Counted from the first letter of the stretch, positions 1-9,750 are shown. The stretch: 64,000 nt of DNA from JAHZKN01 sp965250205 (GCA_965250205.1 CBDFNK010000020.1:1-64000), one strand, 5' to 3'. Numbers and translations: made by a program. Notes: generated by a model not told the origin, from the letters alone.

Positions 1-195
1 AGAATAATGAGACACGATGCGTGCGCTAACGCGCGTTGCACAGGTCCGGTAGCACAGCTATGCGATATCCCATCGAATTTTTGGTGCCATAACTCCCGAT
101 TTCAGGGGGCTTAAGGCTGATTGTAGATGGTGCGGAAGTTGGCCGGCAGTTGGGTGGTGCGGTTGGTGTTGGGTTGGTGATCGCTGACGCGAGAT

Positions 196-1092
196 GTGGA
201 GCTTCAAAAGACGATGACGCGAAATTTGAGACCTGGCTCTAGCGGTGCCGTGGGGCATGTCGATCTGATTGGTTGTGGCCCTGGTGATCCAGAGCTGCTC
301 ACGGTGAAGGCTCTGAAATGCTTAACGGCTGCGGATGTTATTGTGACAGACCGTTTGGTGCCTGCTGAGATCGCCGCCCTTGCGCGTCCAGACGCACTGC
401 GCATTGAAGTTGGTAAAACGCCCTATCAGGCCTCAATCAGCCAAGGCGACATCAATCAAATTTTGGTGCGTGAAGCGCTCAAAGGTCAGCGTGTTGCACG
501 CCTTAAGGGTGGTGACCCTGGCATCTTTGGACGGCTTGCTGAAGAACTTAGCGTTTTACGTGCTGCGGGCATTCCAGTTGACGTCGTCCCTGGCATAACA
601 GCAGCCCACGTGTGTGCAGCAAACATTGGATTGCCTGTCACTCTTCGCCAAAAGGTGCGTCAGTTCTCAGTCCTGACAGGAACCACAGCAGATGGTGATG
701 TTGACCTTGATTGGACGGCACTAGCGCAAGATGGTCAGGCGTTTGCAATTTATATGGGTGTCGCCGGTGCGGGAAAACTTGCTTCATGCTTGCTGTCAGA
801 AGGTGCCCCAAAGACACGCACTGCTGTCATTGTTGAGAACGGGACGCGACCTGAGCAGCGCACGGTTCAAACGACGCTGGGTGATTTGGCAACCGCAATT
901 ATAACGCTAGGCATCAAAGGCCCTGCAATCATATTTGTCGGGCTCGATTGGTGTGAAGCCAATCTGACCCCACCAGAACATGTTGAAGTATTCCAGGCAT
1001 CGCAAAACGATTCCAGCGCGACTTCGCGACAGGATACAGACCATGCCGTGACGGCCACGCTTAGTGGAGTCAAATCCAACACCTTGCCTTAA
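196..1092 (+). CDS. cobA: Uroporphyrinogen-III C-methyltransferase (SUMT)
   Basis: Predicted to methylate uroporphyrinogen III twice with S-adenosylmethionine, giving precorrin-2 for siroheme or cobalamin. It is a single tetrapyrrole-methylase domain: VDLIGCGPGDPELLT near residue 23, RLKGGDPGIFGR near residue 100 and VPGITAA near residue 130 are family signatures. The dehydrogenase/ferrochelatase half found in CysG is absent, so siroheme completion must be encoded elsewhere. The frame opens with GTG at 196; ATG at 214 is an equally plausible start. The sulfite reductase flavoprotein follows after 38 bases, so the product is probably meant for the siroheme of that enzyme. The last ~35 residues are Ser/Thr-rich and lie outside the domain. 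The family call is firm; the pathway branch is inferred from context. Confidence 0.92.
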   Translation: MELQKTMTRNLRPGSSGAVGHVDLIGCGPGDPELLTVKALKCLTAADVIVTDRLVPAEIAALARPDALRIEVGKTPYQASISQGDINQILVREALKGQRVARLKGGDPGIFGRLAEELSVLRAAGIPVDVVPGITAAHVCAANIGLPVTLRQKVRQFSVLTGTTADGDVDLDWTALAQDGQAFAIYMGVAGAGKLASCLLSEGAPKTRTAVIVENGTRPEQRTVQTTLGDLATAIITLGIKGPAIIFVGLDWCEANLTPPEHVEVFQASQNDSSATSRQDTDHAVTATLSGVKSNTLP

Positions 1093-1130
1093 TCAACACA
1101 ACCCATGACCACCTCGTCGAGGAGACGCTC

Positions 1131-2912
1131 GTGACCTCCGCCCCACTGTTGCCAAAAAATGCGCCGTTTACCGCAGAAGATATTCAAACCCTTAACGGTT
1201 TGGTGCAGCGGACAACGCCGCTTCAACGCAGTTGGTTATCTGGCTTTCTGGCAGGCCTTGATGCCTCTGGACAGGGTGCTGGTGCTGGTGCTGCCGCTAG
1301 CAAGAGCCCCAAAACGCCGCTCACTATTCTTTATGCGACTGAATCAGGCAATACAGAAACACTGGCTCTGAAAGCTAAAAAACTCGCAGCAAGGCAGAAC
1401 TTTAATGCGCGCGTTTATGACATGGCGGATGCGGATCTGGCGCTGTTGTCCAAATCAAAGAACATTCTGGCGTTTGTCGCGACCTACGGCGAGGGCGATC
1501 CCCCTGAGCGTGCTGCAGATTTCTATAACGCCGTGATGGCTGATGATGCGCCGCGCTTGGAGGGTGTTAAGTTCGCTGTTTTGGCACTGGGCGATACGGC
1601 CTATGTCAACTTCTGCCAAACCGGGCGCGAGTTTGACGAGCGCTTTGGGGCCCTTGGTGGGGAACGTGTGGCAGAGCGTGTTGACCTTGATCTTGATTTC
1701 AAAAAACAAGCCGCAAGCTGGACCGAAAAAACGATCTCTGTCCTGGCTCCAGCTAATGTGGGCCCACCGGATACCGTGGTTCACGTTGATTTTTCAGGTG
1801 CGTTTGGCGCTGCTGAAGATGGCGAACCTGTCTATGATGAAGACAATCCGCTAGAAGCGGAAATCTCGGAACTCATCAATCTCAACGGGTCCGGCTCCAG
1901 CCAAGAGACCTGGCATGTTGAACTGGCCTTTGATGATCCGCAGTTTGTGTACAAGCCAGGTGACGCCATTGGCGTGCTGCCAAGCAATGATGTATCCGTT
2001 GTTGAGCAACTTCTCGAAAGTATCGGCCTTGAGGGCGACGATAAGCTACGTGATGAATTGGTTGCCAAGCATGACATCACAACGCTCAGCCGTCCCGTGT
2101 TGTTGAAATACGGTGACATGATCGGCAGCACCAAAGTTGTGGCACTTGCCGAGCCTGAAGCGCTCGCAAAATATACTGATGATCGTCAGCTTATTGATCT
2201 TTTTGTTGACCATCCGGCGACGCTCAAAAAAGATCAATTGTTGAGCTTGTTGCGGCCGCTCCCAGGTAGGCTTTATTCGGTGGCTTCAAGCTTGAAGGCG
2301 CATGATGGAGAGGCGCATTTGTTGGTTGGTGCTGTGCGATGGAATGCCCACGGGCGAAGCCATGGCGGTGTTGCGTCAACCTTTTTTGCCGACCGGCGCA
2401 AAGTCGGCGACACGGCGAAGCTCTATGTCAAACCCAATCGTCACTTTGGTGTGCCCGATGATCCAAGCCGCCCGATGATTATGATTGGCGCTGGTACGGG
2501 GGTTGCGCCCTACCGTGGCTTTGTTGAAGAACGCATGGAAACTGGTGCAACAGGCAAGAACTGGTTGTTTTTCGGCGAGCGCAACTACACCCATGATTTT
2601 CTCTACCAGCTTGAATGGCAGGACTTTATTGAAGACGGCATCTTGAACCGGATTGATGTTGCCTTCTCACGCGATCAACCGGAAAAAATCTATGTTCAAG
2701 ATCGCCTGTGGCAAGCCAAAGACGAGGTGCGCCAATGGATTGAAGGTGGCGCGCATATTTATGTCTGTGGTGATGAAAAGCACATGGCCAAAGATGTTGA
2801 TCAGACCCTGGTCAATATTCTAGCGGAGGGGGTTGGCGGCGATGAAGACAAAGCCCGCGCCCAATTGAAAGAGCTCAGCAAAGCAGGCCGCTATCAGCGC
2901 GATGTTTATTGA
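1131..2912 (+). CDS. cysJ: Sulfite reductase (NADPH) flavoprotein subunit
   Basis: Electron-delivering subunit of assimilatory sulfite reductase: NADPH to FAD to FMN to the CysI hemoprotein. After an N-terminal extension of about 55 residues containing a Gly/Ala stretch, there is a flavodoxin domain (TILYATESGNTETLA near 65, TYGEGDPP near 120, LALGDTAY near 150), an FAD domain with RLYSVASS near 380, and an NADP domain with GAGTGVAPYRGF near 453. It ends in YQRDVY with the expected C-terminal aromatic residue. The 593-residue length is normal. The start is GTG at 1131, supported by GAGGAG seven bases upstream. It lies in one operon between cobA and cysI. The cytochrome P450 reductase relatives share this fold, but the cys neighbours decide the role. 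Confidence 0.93.
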   Translation: MTSAPLLPKNAPFTAEDIQTLNGLVQRTTPLQRSWLSGFLAGLDASGQGAGAGAAASKSPKTPLTILYATESGNTETLALKAKKLAARQNFNARVYDMADADLALLSKSKNILAFVATYGEGDPPERAADFYNAVMADDAPRLEGVKFAVLALGDTAYVNFCQTGREFDERFGALGGERVAERVDLDLDFKKQAASWTEKTISVLAPANVGPPDTVVHVDFSGAFGAAEDGEPVYDEDNPLEAEISELINLNGSGSSQETWHVELAFDDPQFVYKPGDAIGVLPSNDVSVVEQLLESIGLEGDDKLRDELVAKHDITTLSRPVLLKYGDMIGSTKVVALAEPEALAKYTDDRQLIDLFVDHPATLKKDQLLSLLRPLPGRLYSVASSLKAHDGEAHLLVGAVRWNAHGRSHGGVASTFFADRRKVGDTAKLYVKPNRHFGVPDDPSRPMIMIGAGTGVAPYRGFVEERMETGATGKNWLFFGERNYTHDFLYQLEWQDFIEDGILNRIDVAFSRDQPEKIYVQDRLWQAKDEVRQWIEGGAHIYVCGDEKHMAKDVDQTLVNILAEGVGGDEDKARAQLKELSKAGRYQRDVY

Positions 2913-2927
2913 GACGGCAGATCTGAC

Positions 2928-2964
2928 ACAACGATATCTGACACAACAATATCTGGCACACCAT
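2928..2964. repeat. Short direct repeats between cysJ and cysI
   Basis: The 94-base gap between cysJ and cysI holds three imperfect tandem copies of about 15 bases built on ATCTGACACAAC, the third diverged to ATCTGGCACACC. The gap has no other recognisable feature. It could affect mRNA structure between the two cistrons, but nothing in the sequence proves a role. Confidence 0.55.
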
Positions 2965-3006
2965 AAAACGCGGCGCTGAGCGAGCGCCCACCAAAGGCAA
3001 AGTAGA

Positions 3007-4726
3007 ATGGCAGACAAACGCGCGCCGAACGAACGCATTAAAGAAAACAGCCGCTATCTGCGTGGCACGATCAGTGAAGGCTTGGCCCAGGTTGAAACGG
3101 GCGCCATCGCAGATGACGATACGCAGCTTTTGAAATTTCACGGCTCGTACATGCAAGATGACCGCGATATCAGAGCGGGGGCGAGCTAAGAAGAAGCTTG
3201 AAAAAGCCTTTTCATTTATGATCCGGCTGAGATTGCCCGGTGGTGTGGTGTCATCGGACCAATGGTTGAAGTTAGATGATATTGCAGAGCATCAGGCCAA
3301 CGGCACGCTGCGCGTCACGACGCGCGCCACGTTTCAATATCACGGCATCATCAAGTCCAACTTAAAGCGCGCGATGCAGGCGATTAATGCTGCATGTCTC
3401 GACAGCATTGCGGCGTGCGGCGACGTCAATCGCAACATCATTTCATCTGCCAATCCGTTTTTGTCACCTGTGCATGCTGAAGTCGCTGATCTATCGCGCG
3501 CGATTTCTGACCATCTACTGCCTAAAACATCCGCCTATCATGAAATATGGCTTGATGGAGAAAAGGTCGTTGATGAAGGCGGCAAAGCCAAAAAAGACAG
3601 CGAACCCCTTTACGGTGAACATTATCTGCCGCGCAAATTTAAAATAGTTCTGGTGGTGCCGCCGGACAATGATGCCGACATTTTTGCCCACTGTCTGGGC
3701 TACATCGCGATTGTCGAAAAAGGCAACATCGTTGGCTATAATGTTACGGTAGGTGGCGGCATGGGTATGACCCATGGCGATGAGGACACGTTCCCGCGCA
3801 CCGCCGACATGCTCGGCTTTTGCGCGCCCGACCAAGCCGTTGCCGTGGCAGAGCATGTTATGACAACCCAACGTGACTGGGGTAATCGCGAACAACGCAC
3901 GCGTGCACGCCTCAAATACACCATCGAAGATCGCGGCCTTGACGCCTTCCGCGCGGAAGTTGAAAAGCGCTTGGGTACCCCGCTCGGAAAGCCAAAGCCC
4001 TATAAATTGAGCCACAATGGCGACACCATAGGGTGGCGGCAGAGCACAGATAAGAAGTGGCACCTGACGCTGTTTGTTGAAAATGGCCGCATAAAGGATG
4101 TGCCCGATTGGAGCTTGCGTTCTGCGCTGCGCGAGATTGCAGAACTTGGCATGGTCGACTTCGTTCTGACCGGCAACCAAAATGTCGTGATCTGTAATGT
4201 TCCGCAAAAATCAAAAATTAAAATCGAAAAGATATTAAAATCACATGGCGTTGCACTTGAGACAACATCTGCTATGCGGGCCAACTCAATGGCGTGTGTT
4301 GCGCTCCCCACATGTGGTCTGGCGCTGGCGGAAAGCGAGCGCGCGCTGCCCGGCTTGGTCACCAAACTGGAAGAGACGATCGAAGCGGAAGGTCTCACAG
4401 ACGATGCGATTATTGTGCGTATGACAGGTTGCCCCAACGGCTGTGCGCGACCTTATCTTGCTGAAATCGGGTTTGTGGGCCGCAACCCGGGTCTCTACAA
4501 CCTCTATCTTGGCGCGGCCTTTGATGGATCACGTCTTTCAAAGCTCTATGCGCAAGACGTAGGCGAAGACGAAGCCATTGATCTGCTCAAACCTCTGATC
4601 AGTCGCTATGCTAAAGAACGACACGAGGGCGAGCGCTTTGGTGACTTTGTCATCCGAGCCGGTGTGGTTGCAGCGACTGATGTGAGCAACCAGTTCCACA
4701 AAGATCTCAATCTTGCGAATAGCTAG
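3007..4726 (+). CDS. cysI: Sulfite reductase hemoprotein beta subunit, interrupted by a frameshift
   Basis: Siroheme/[4Fe-4S] subunit that reduces sulfite to sulfide. The reading frame from ATG 3007 stops at 3189, and the rest of the protein continues in the +1 frame from about 3180 to 4726. Removing one G from the G5 run at about 3176-3180 joins the two halves as DIRAGRAKKKLEKAFSFM, a conserved CysI segment, and gives 572 residues, the normal family length. The cluster ligands are intact: CVALPTC near residue 428 (C-x5-C) and GCPNGC near 474 (C-x3-C). Everything else in the gene is well preserved, so a homopolymer sequencing error, a very recent mutation or a slippage site are all possible. 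It sits between cysJ and a DUF924 gene and is required for the pathway to work. Confidence 0.88.
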
Positions 4727-4743
4727 GTTGTGGAGTGCGTGGC

Positions 4744-5319
4744 ATGGCAGATGATCGGCCCGTAACGGCAAACGACCCAGGCTGGCCGACTAAAGTCAGA
4801 GCATTTTGGTTTGAAAGGCTTGGGCCCGAAGTGTGGTTCATCAAAGACCCGAGGCTTGACCAAAAAATCACCATCAAATTCCAGTCGCTCTATGACTCTA
4901 TCTTCGCCAAAAGAGACCAGTTGCATGCAACGACATCCGATGACACGCTTGCGATGATCATCGTGCTCGATCAGTTCCCACGCAATATGTTTCGCGATAC
5001 ACAGCGTGCGTTTGCCAGCGATAATGTTGCTTTACGCTTGGCCGAGGAAGCCATTACGCTCGGCTTAGATAAAGCGCTTGATGCGCGCGCATGCCAATTT
5101 CTGTACATGCCATTTCAACATAGCGAAGAGGCAGGCGTCCAGGCGCGTTCGGTAGTTCTGTATGAGACGCTCGGCCTTGACGGTGCTCTGGATTTTGCAC
5201 GTCGCCACAAGCACGTGATTGATCGTTTCGGCCGCTTTCCGCATCGCAATCGCGTACTCGACCGCACCTCAACAGAAGCCGAGTTGGCCTACCTTGAGCA
5301 ACCAGGTGGCGGGTTTTAA
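4744..5319 (+). CDS. DUF924 family protein
   Basis: A soluble 191-residue protein of the DUF924 family, whose biochemical function is not established. Recognisable signatures are FWFERLGPEVWF near the N-terminus, DQFPRNMFRDTQRAFASD near residue 80 and QFLYMPFQHSEE near residue 118; the family is predicted to be all-helical and TPR-like. I chose ATG 4744, preceded by GTGGAG; a GTG at 4735 in the same frame is also possible. It begins 17 bases after cysI and is probably the last gene of the cobA-cysJ-cysI operon. Nothing in it shows a link to sulfur chemistry beyond position. Confidence 0.85.
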   Translation: MADDRPVTANDPGWPTKVRAFWFERLGPEVWFIKDPRLDQKITIKFQSLYDSIFAKRDQLHATTSDDTLAMIIVLDQFPRNMFRDTQRAFASDNVALRLAEEAITLGLDKALDARACQFLYMPFQHSEEAGVQARSVVLYETLGLDGALDFARRHKHVIDRFGRFPHRNRVLDRTSTEAELAYLEQPGGGF

Positions 5320-5347
5320 ATCGTTCAACCCAGGTGAGCGTTACGCG

Positions 5348-6178
5348 TTAATGCAGGTAATCTTGCTGATAGAGCAAATAAGCGGCGTAACTCAAAACAA
5401 TTGCCAGCAGCACGCGCAGCAGCCAGTCGGGTAGAAACCCTGTGATCCGCGAGCCAAGAGCAATCCCTGGGACTGAGCCCACGAGAAGGCCGAGCAAGAC
5501 ATTGATATCGATGTTGCCGAGGCCGGCATGGCCCAATCCAGCCATTAAAGTTAGCGGGACGGCATGTACAATGTCCGTGCCCACGACACGTCGCGCCAAC
5601 AGCAATGGATAAAGCCCTGCCAAAACTGCGACACCGATCGCACCTGCGCCAACAGAGGTCAGCGCGACGAGAACGCCTAAGATTGCACCGTAACTAAAGG
5701 TCGGCCATTTGCGGACATCCACAGGATCTGCTGTGTGGGGCGTGCGGTCCTTAAAGAGCACGTGCAATACGATTGCAATGGCCGACACAATGAGGGCTAT
5801 GGCTAGAACCTGGCGAATATAACCTGCCAAAACTTCCGTATCAGGGTCAGCCAAATAGAGCCAACCCAGCACCAGGCCAGCACCAGGTAAACTGCCCATT
5901 GCTAACCATTTAAGTATGTCCCATTCCACATTGCCAAGTTTGTGGTGTCGCCAAGCCGCACTTGCTTTAGTGATGGCGGCGAAGAGAAGGTCGGTACCAA
6001 CGGCAACCGTTGGGTGAATGCCAACGCCAGAAATGAGCAATGGTGTAGTCAACGAGCCAGCGCCAACACCTGTGACGCCAATTAAAAAACCAATGATAAA
6101 TCCACCACCAATCAAAACAATGAGTGGGTTGCTCAGGTCAATCCAATCAAAGACTGAGGTGCTTAACAAGACGTCCAT
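5348..6178 (-). CDS. TSUP (TauE/SafE) family membrane permease
   Basis: A 276-residue inner-membrane protein with about eight hydrophobic helices and the Gly-rich repeats typical of the TauE/SafE family (GGGFIIGFLIGVTGVGAGSL near residue 25 and ALTSVGAGAIGVAVLAG near residue 170). TSUP proteins move sulfite, sulfonates or related anions. This gene is the last of the minus-strand cysH-cysD-cysN group, 169 bases downstream of cysN. A role in sulfate/sulfite traffic or in exporting excess sulfite is therefore likely, but substrate and direction are inferred from context only. Its stop faces the stop of the DUF924 gene 28 bases away, so the two sulfur operons converge here. Confidence 0.87.
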   Translation of the reverse strand: MDVLLSTSVFDWIDLSNPLIVLIGGGFIIGFLIGVTGVGAGSLTTPLLISGVGIHPTVAVGTDLLFAAITKASAAWRHHKLGNVEWDILKWLAMGSLPGAGLVLGWLYLADPDTEVLAGYIRQVLAIALIVSAIAIVLHVLFKDRTPHTADPVDVRKWPTFSYGAILGVLVALTSVGAGAIGVAVLAGLYPLLLARRVVGTDIVHAVPLTLMAGLGHAGLGNIDINVLLGLLVGSVPGIALGSRITGFLPDWLLRVLLAIVLSYAAYLLYQQDYLH

Positions 6179-6347
6179 TTGGTCCGCGTCTCTTCTTCAA
6201 TATCTACGATCATCTCAGCCAATGTGAGATCTCAATCGGGTTTGGTGCTCAAGAGCGCTGATCTCGTTAAGCCAAGAACAGCAAGCGAAGGGGCCCATCA
6301 GCAAAGCCTAATCATGGTTTTGCCGTTTCGCCAGCCTTGACGCGGGT

Positions 6348-7865
6348 TTAAATTTGATAATCAGGGGGGCTTTCCACTTCAACCTTGACACCGGCGGCCT
6401 GCAAAATCAGCGCTACTTCGTTGGCGCGGCGGCTAAATTCAGCTTCGCTGCCACCGGAAGCCATAATATCTGCGCAAAGACCACATTCTAGCATGGAGCG
6501 GGTCAGCGTGAAGGTGTCGCTGGCCTGCTCGGCAGCAAGGTTGGACGCTTCCGAAACAACCCCGGCTGCAACCGAGGCCCCGGTGATGGCGTCGACCAGC
6601 ATGAAGCTGCCGGTTTCTTGCGCGCCTGAAAACGTATCGATTGCCGTTGGTCTGCCAAGTGCAATTTCACACAACGCGATATCATTGACGTTGCAGGTGT
6701 TGGCAGGCTTGCTCTCTAGGGTTTCAAGATCAAGCAGGGCACGAATTTCCAGGGCTGAAATTGGTACGAGGTCTGTTGCTGTGCGCAACAGGTAGCTGCC
6801 ATTGGTTTCAAAGGAAGTTTCGTTGAGCCAAACGATCTTGGTTTTGATTGAGCGGGCCACCGTGGGCAGAGTATCGTTGTGCGCAAGCACGGCACCGCGG
6901 GCAATATCAAGGTCTCTGTCCAGCTGGATGGCGACGGCGTGGCCTTGATGGGCCGCGTCCCGGTCTCCATCCATCGTGGCGATACGCTGTACGCGCGCAC
7001 TCTTTTTGCTGACAGGATCGACGACCGTTTCACCAACGCGCACGGACCCATTTGAAATGGTGCCCGCAAGCCCACGAAAATCACGTCCATCAAACAAAAC
7101 GGTTTGCACAGGCATGCGGAATGGCCCGGTTGGCGATGTGCCGCGGCTTGGCAGGTCTTCTAGGTGCTCAAGCAGAAACGGGCCTTTGTACCAGTCCATA
7201 ATTGTTGAACGACGCGCAATATTATCGCCGGTCGCAGCCGACACAGGGATCGTCAGCTCTTCCCAGAAGCCAAAGCCCTTGCAGAGCACCTTGAAGTCTT
7301 TTTCAATCTTGCGGAATTTTTCTTCAGACCAATCCGCGAGATCCATCTTATTGACGGCCAGGATCACCCGTTTAACGCCGATCAAATTAAGGATTGCGGC
7401 ATGTCGCCGGGTTTGACGTTTGATGCCGTGACGGGCATCAACCAGCATGATGGCCAAGTCAGCATGACTGGCGCCAGAGGCCATGTTGCGCGTGTATTGC
7501 TCATGGCCAGGGCTGTCGATAATCACAAAGCGGCGTGTTTTGGTGTCAACGTAGCGCCAAGCTATATCGATGGTGATGCCTTGTTCACGTTCTGCAACCA
7601 GGCCGTCAACCAACAATGAGAAATCTGGATTATCGGTGCCACCAGCCGTGCGGCCGGACTTTTCAATAGTCTCGCGTTGATCATCGTAAAGGTCCGTTGC
7701 GTCCCACAATAGGCGACCAATCAAGGTTGATTTACCATCATCAACCGAGCCGCATGTTAAGATGCGCAGCATGCCGTTGAGATCTGGGCCGAGGACTTCA
7801 TTCACATCGGTGGGTGCTGTTTCAGTTGAGAGGGCACCGCCATCGATAGATTTGAGTGCCGTCAT
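6348..7865 (-). CDS. cysN: Sulfate adenylyltransferase subunit 1 (GTPase)
   Basis: GTP-hydrolysing subunit that drives formation of APS from sulfate and ATP by CysD. It is an EF-Tu-like GTPase with GSVDDGKS (residues 39-46), DSPGHEQY as the G3 motif and NKMDLADW as the G4 motif, followed by beta-barrel domains. At 505 residues it matches stand-alone CysN; the C-terminal APS kinase domain seen in NodQ/CysNC proteins is missing. That fits the APS-type reductase in the same operon, which needs no PAPS. Its start codon overlaps the cysD stop (TAATG at 7863-7867), indicating translational coupling. Confidence 0.95.
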   Translation of the reverse strand: MTALKSIDGGALSTETAPTDVNEVLGPDLNGMLRILTCGSVDDGKSTLIGRLLWDATDLYDDQRETIEKSGRTAGGTDNPDFSLLVDGLVAEREQGITIDIAWRYVDTKTRRFVIIDSPGHEQYTRNMASGASHADLAIMLVDARHGIKRQTRRHAAILNLIGVKRVILAVNKMDLADWSEEKFRKIEKDFKVLCKGFGFWEELTIPVSAATGDNIARRSTIMDWYKGPFLLEHLEDLPSRGTSPTGPFRMPVQTVLFDGRDFRGLAGTISNGSVRVGETVVDPVSKKSARVQRIATMDGDRDAAHQGHAVAIQLDRDLDIARGAVLAHNDTLPTVARSIKTKIVWLNETSFETNGSYLLRTATDLVPISALEIRALLDLETLESKPANTCNVNDIALCEIALGRPTAIDTFSGAQETGSFMLVDAITGASVAAGVVSEASNLAAEQASDTFTLTRSMLECGLCADIMASGGSEAEFSRRANEVALILQAAGVKVEVESPPDYQI

Positions 7866-8770
7866 TAGAAGTAACCTTCTTGTTTTTTCTTTTCCATCGC
7901 GCCTTCTTGATCGTGATCAATGAGGCGACCCTGGCGTTCCGACGTTGTTGCGCCAAGCGTTTCTGCAACAACGGTTTCCATGTCCGTTGCCGTTGATTCA
8001 ACGGCAGCCGTTAACGGCCAGCACCCCAGCGTGCGGAATCTCACAGAACGCATAACAGGCTTTTCACCCTCTTTGAGCGGCATGCGTTCATCATCAAGCA
8101 CCAACAATTGTCCGCCACGCTCCACGGTTGGACGTTCAGCAGCCAAATAAAGCGGCACAACATCTAATTTTTCGCGCAGGATATAGCGCCAAATATCGCG
8201 TTCCGTCCAATTGGAGAGCGGAAATACGCGCACGGTTTCGCCATGGCCCAGACGACCATTGAGAAGGCGCCACATTTCAGGGCGTTGCTTGCGCGGGTCC
8301 CAGCGGTGGCCTGCCGCGCGGAATGAAAACACGCGCTCCTTGGCGCGACTTGCTTCTTCATCGCGTCGCGCGCCACCAAAAGCGCCATCATATTGACCTT
8401 CATCGAGCGCTGCTTTGAGGGCGGTTGTCTTCATCACGTCGGTGTAAACGCTTGGCGAGTAGTCTATCGGATTGATGCCTTTTTCCATGCCTGCATGATT
8501 AGTGTGCACAATCAGATCGAGGTCAAAGTCGCGTGCCGTCTTATCGCGAAATGCAATCATGTCGCGAAACTTCCACTTGGTATCAATGTGCAGGAGGGGG
8601 AAGGGCAACTTCATTGGCCAGAAGGCCTTACGCGCCAAGTGTAACAGTACGGTTGAATCTTTACCGATGGAATAAAGAAGCACGGGTTTGCGAAATTGAG
8701 CTGCTGCCTCACGGAAAATATGAATACTTTCCGCTTCGAGCAGATCAAGATGTGAGATGCCTGCGCTCAT
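7865..8770 (-). CDS. cysD: Sulfate adenylyltransferase subunit 2
   Basis: Catalytic subunit of ATP sulfurylase; makes adenylyl sulfate together with CysN. It belongs to the PP-loop ATP pyrophosphatase superfamily: SIGKDSTVLLHLARKAF is the nucleotide-binding loop, and GGARRDEEASRAKERVFSFR is the characteristic segment after it. I place the start at ATG 8770 (MSAGISHLDLLEAESIH), because that overlaps the cysH stop as ATGA and gives the family's normal 301 residues; an upstream in-frame start at 8827 would lie inside cysH. The C-terminus ends with the usual EKKKQEGYF tail. Confidence 0.95.
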   Translation of the reverse strand: MSAGISHLDLLEAESIHIFREAAAQFRKPVLLYSIGKDSTVLLHLARKAFWPMKLPFPLLHIDTKWKFRDMIAFRDKTARDFDLDLIVHTNHAGMEKGINPIDYSPSVYTDVMKTTALKAALDEGQYDGAFGGARRDEEASRAKERVFSFRAAGHRWDPRKQRPEMWRLLNGRLGHGETVRVFPLSNWTERDIWRYILREKLDVVPLYLAAERPTVERGGQLLVLDDERMPLKEGEKPVMRSVRFRTLGCWPLTAAVESTATDMETVVAETLGATTSERQGRLIDHDQEGAMEKKKQEGYF

Positions 8771-9540
8771 GACCACGCGTCTTCCTTCTTTTTGGTGTCT
8801 GGTTTGGGCCGATTGTGAAGGCCACATTCTTTACCGTCTTCGTTTTCCCACCACCAACGACCGGCGCGAATGTTTTCGCCGGGCTCAATAGCACGGGTGC
8901 ACGGCTGGCAACCAATTGACGGATAGCCGCGTGCGTGGAGTGCATTGATGGGAACGTTACGGGCTTTTACATAGGCTTCGACACGCTCAAGAGACCAATC
9001 GGCAATCGGGTTGGTTTTGATGAGCCCTTGCGCGTCATTAAAGGTGGTAAACGCCGTTTCACCGCGGCCTTGAGACTGTGTGCGACGCATGCCTGTAATC
9101 CAGCCTGAAGCACCTTCAAGAGCGCGGTTCAGAGGGCGGACTTTACGTATGTCGCAGCAGGCGATGCGGTTTTCGACCGCGTTTCTAAAGCCAAACACGC
9201 CATCGCGCGCAACCAGCGCATCAACCTCGTCTTTGTTTGGCGCCACAACTTGGATCTTGAGCCCATACTTCAATTCGCTGTCGCGGATCGTTTCCAGCGT
9301 CTCAGGAAAGTGGCGTCCGGTATCGAGGGTCAGCACACCGATTTCTGCGCCGCTTGTGGCAATCGCATCCAGGATCACCTGATCCTCAATGCCAAGCGAG
9401 GATGAAAAGACGACCCGGCCAGGAATGGCGTCCCTGATCGCGCTTATCCGGTCCTCTAAGGCCTCAAGGCCTTCAAGGGTGCTCGCCAGCTTTTTGGCCC
9501 GCTCCGCAGAGCCGGCTGATTTTAGTGTCGTGGTGCTCAT
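8767..9540 (-). CDS. cysH: Assimilatory APS reductase (phosphoadenylyl/adenylyl-sulfate reductase)
   Basis: Reduces activated sulfate to sulfite. The 257-residue protein has the modified PP-loop SSSLGIEDQV near residue 46, and two cysteine pairs, Cys128-Cys129 and Cys211-x2-Cys214, that bind a [4Fe-4S] cluster. The catalytic cysteine is in KECGLH (Cys239). The cluster cysteines mark it as an APS reductase rather than the cluster-free PAPS reductase of enterics, in keeping with the missing APS kinase domain in CysN. It is the first gene of the minus-strand cys operon; cysD overlaps its stop by four bases. Start ATG 9540 has GGAGAAA just upstream. Confidence 0.94.
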   Translation of the reverse strand: MSTTTLKSAGSAERAKKLASTLEGLEALEDRISAIRDAIPGRVVFSSSLGIEDQVILDAIATSGAEIGVLTLDTGRHFPETLETIRDSELKYGLKIQVVAPNKDEVDALVARDGVFGFRNAVENRIACCDIRKVRPLNRALEGASGWITGMRRTQSQGRGETAFTTFNDAQGLIKTNPIADWSLERVEAYVKARNVPINALHARGYPSIGCQPCTRAIEPGENIRAGRWWWENEDGKECGLHNRPKPDTKKKEDAWS

Positions 9541-9570
9541 GAAATTTCTCCAAGCCCTAATTTAAGAAAA

Positions 9571-9584
9571 AATGGTTCTCCATT
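9571..9584. promoter_or_regulatory. Inverted repeat upstream of cysH, candidate operator
   Basis: AATGGTTCTCCATT, with 5-base arms AATGG/CCATT, lies about 31 bases before the cysH start and next to an A-rich stretch. Its position fits a repressor or activator site for the sulfur operon, but the regulator is unknown and the same sequence is not present ahead of cobA. Confidence 0.3.
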
Positions 9585-9750
9585 AAAGGGGGCAAGACAA
9601 ATAAGTATAGAATAGCGTTTCTAGAGGCAGGGAAAGAAGAAAATCTATACCCTTTTGGCTGTTAAGGGAATGATTTCGCCCGGGTCGGGCTCCAGGCAGC
9701 GGAATTTGTCCTGGTCTACAGGGTTGAACGGGGCCAATTGGTGGCTTCTA

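Noticed and set aside
3515..4207. 230-codon minus-strand gene inside cysI
   Set aside because: It is fully antisense to conserved CysI sequence and has no domain.
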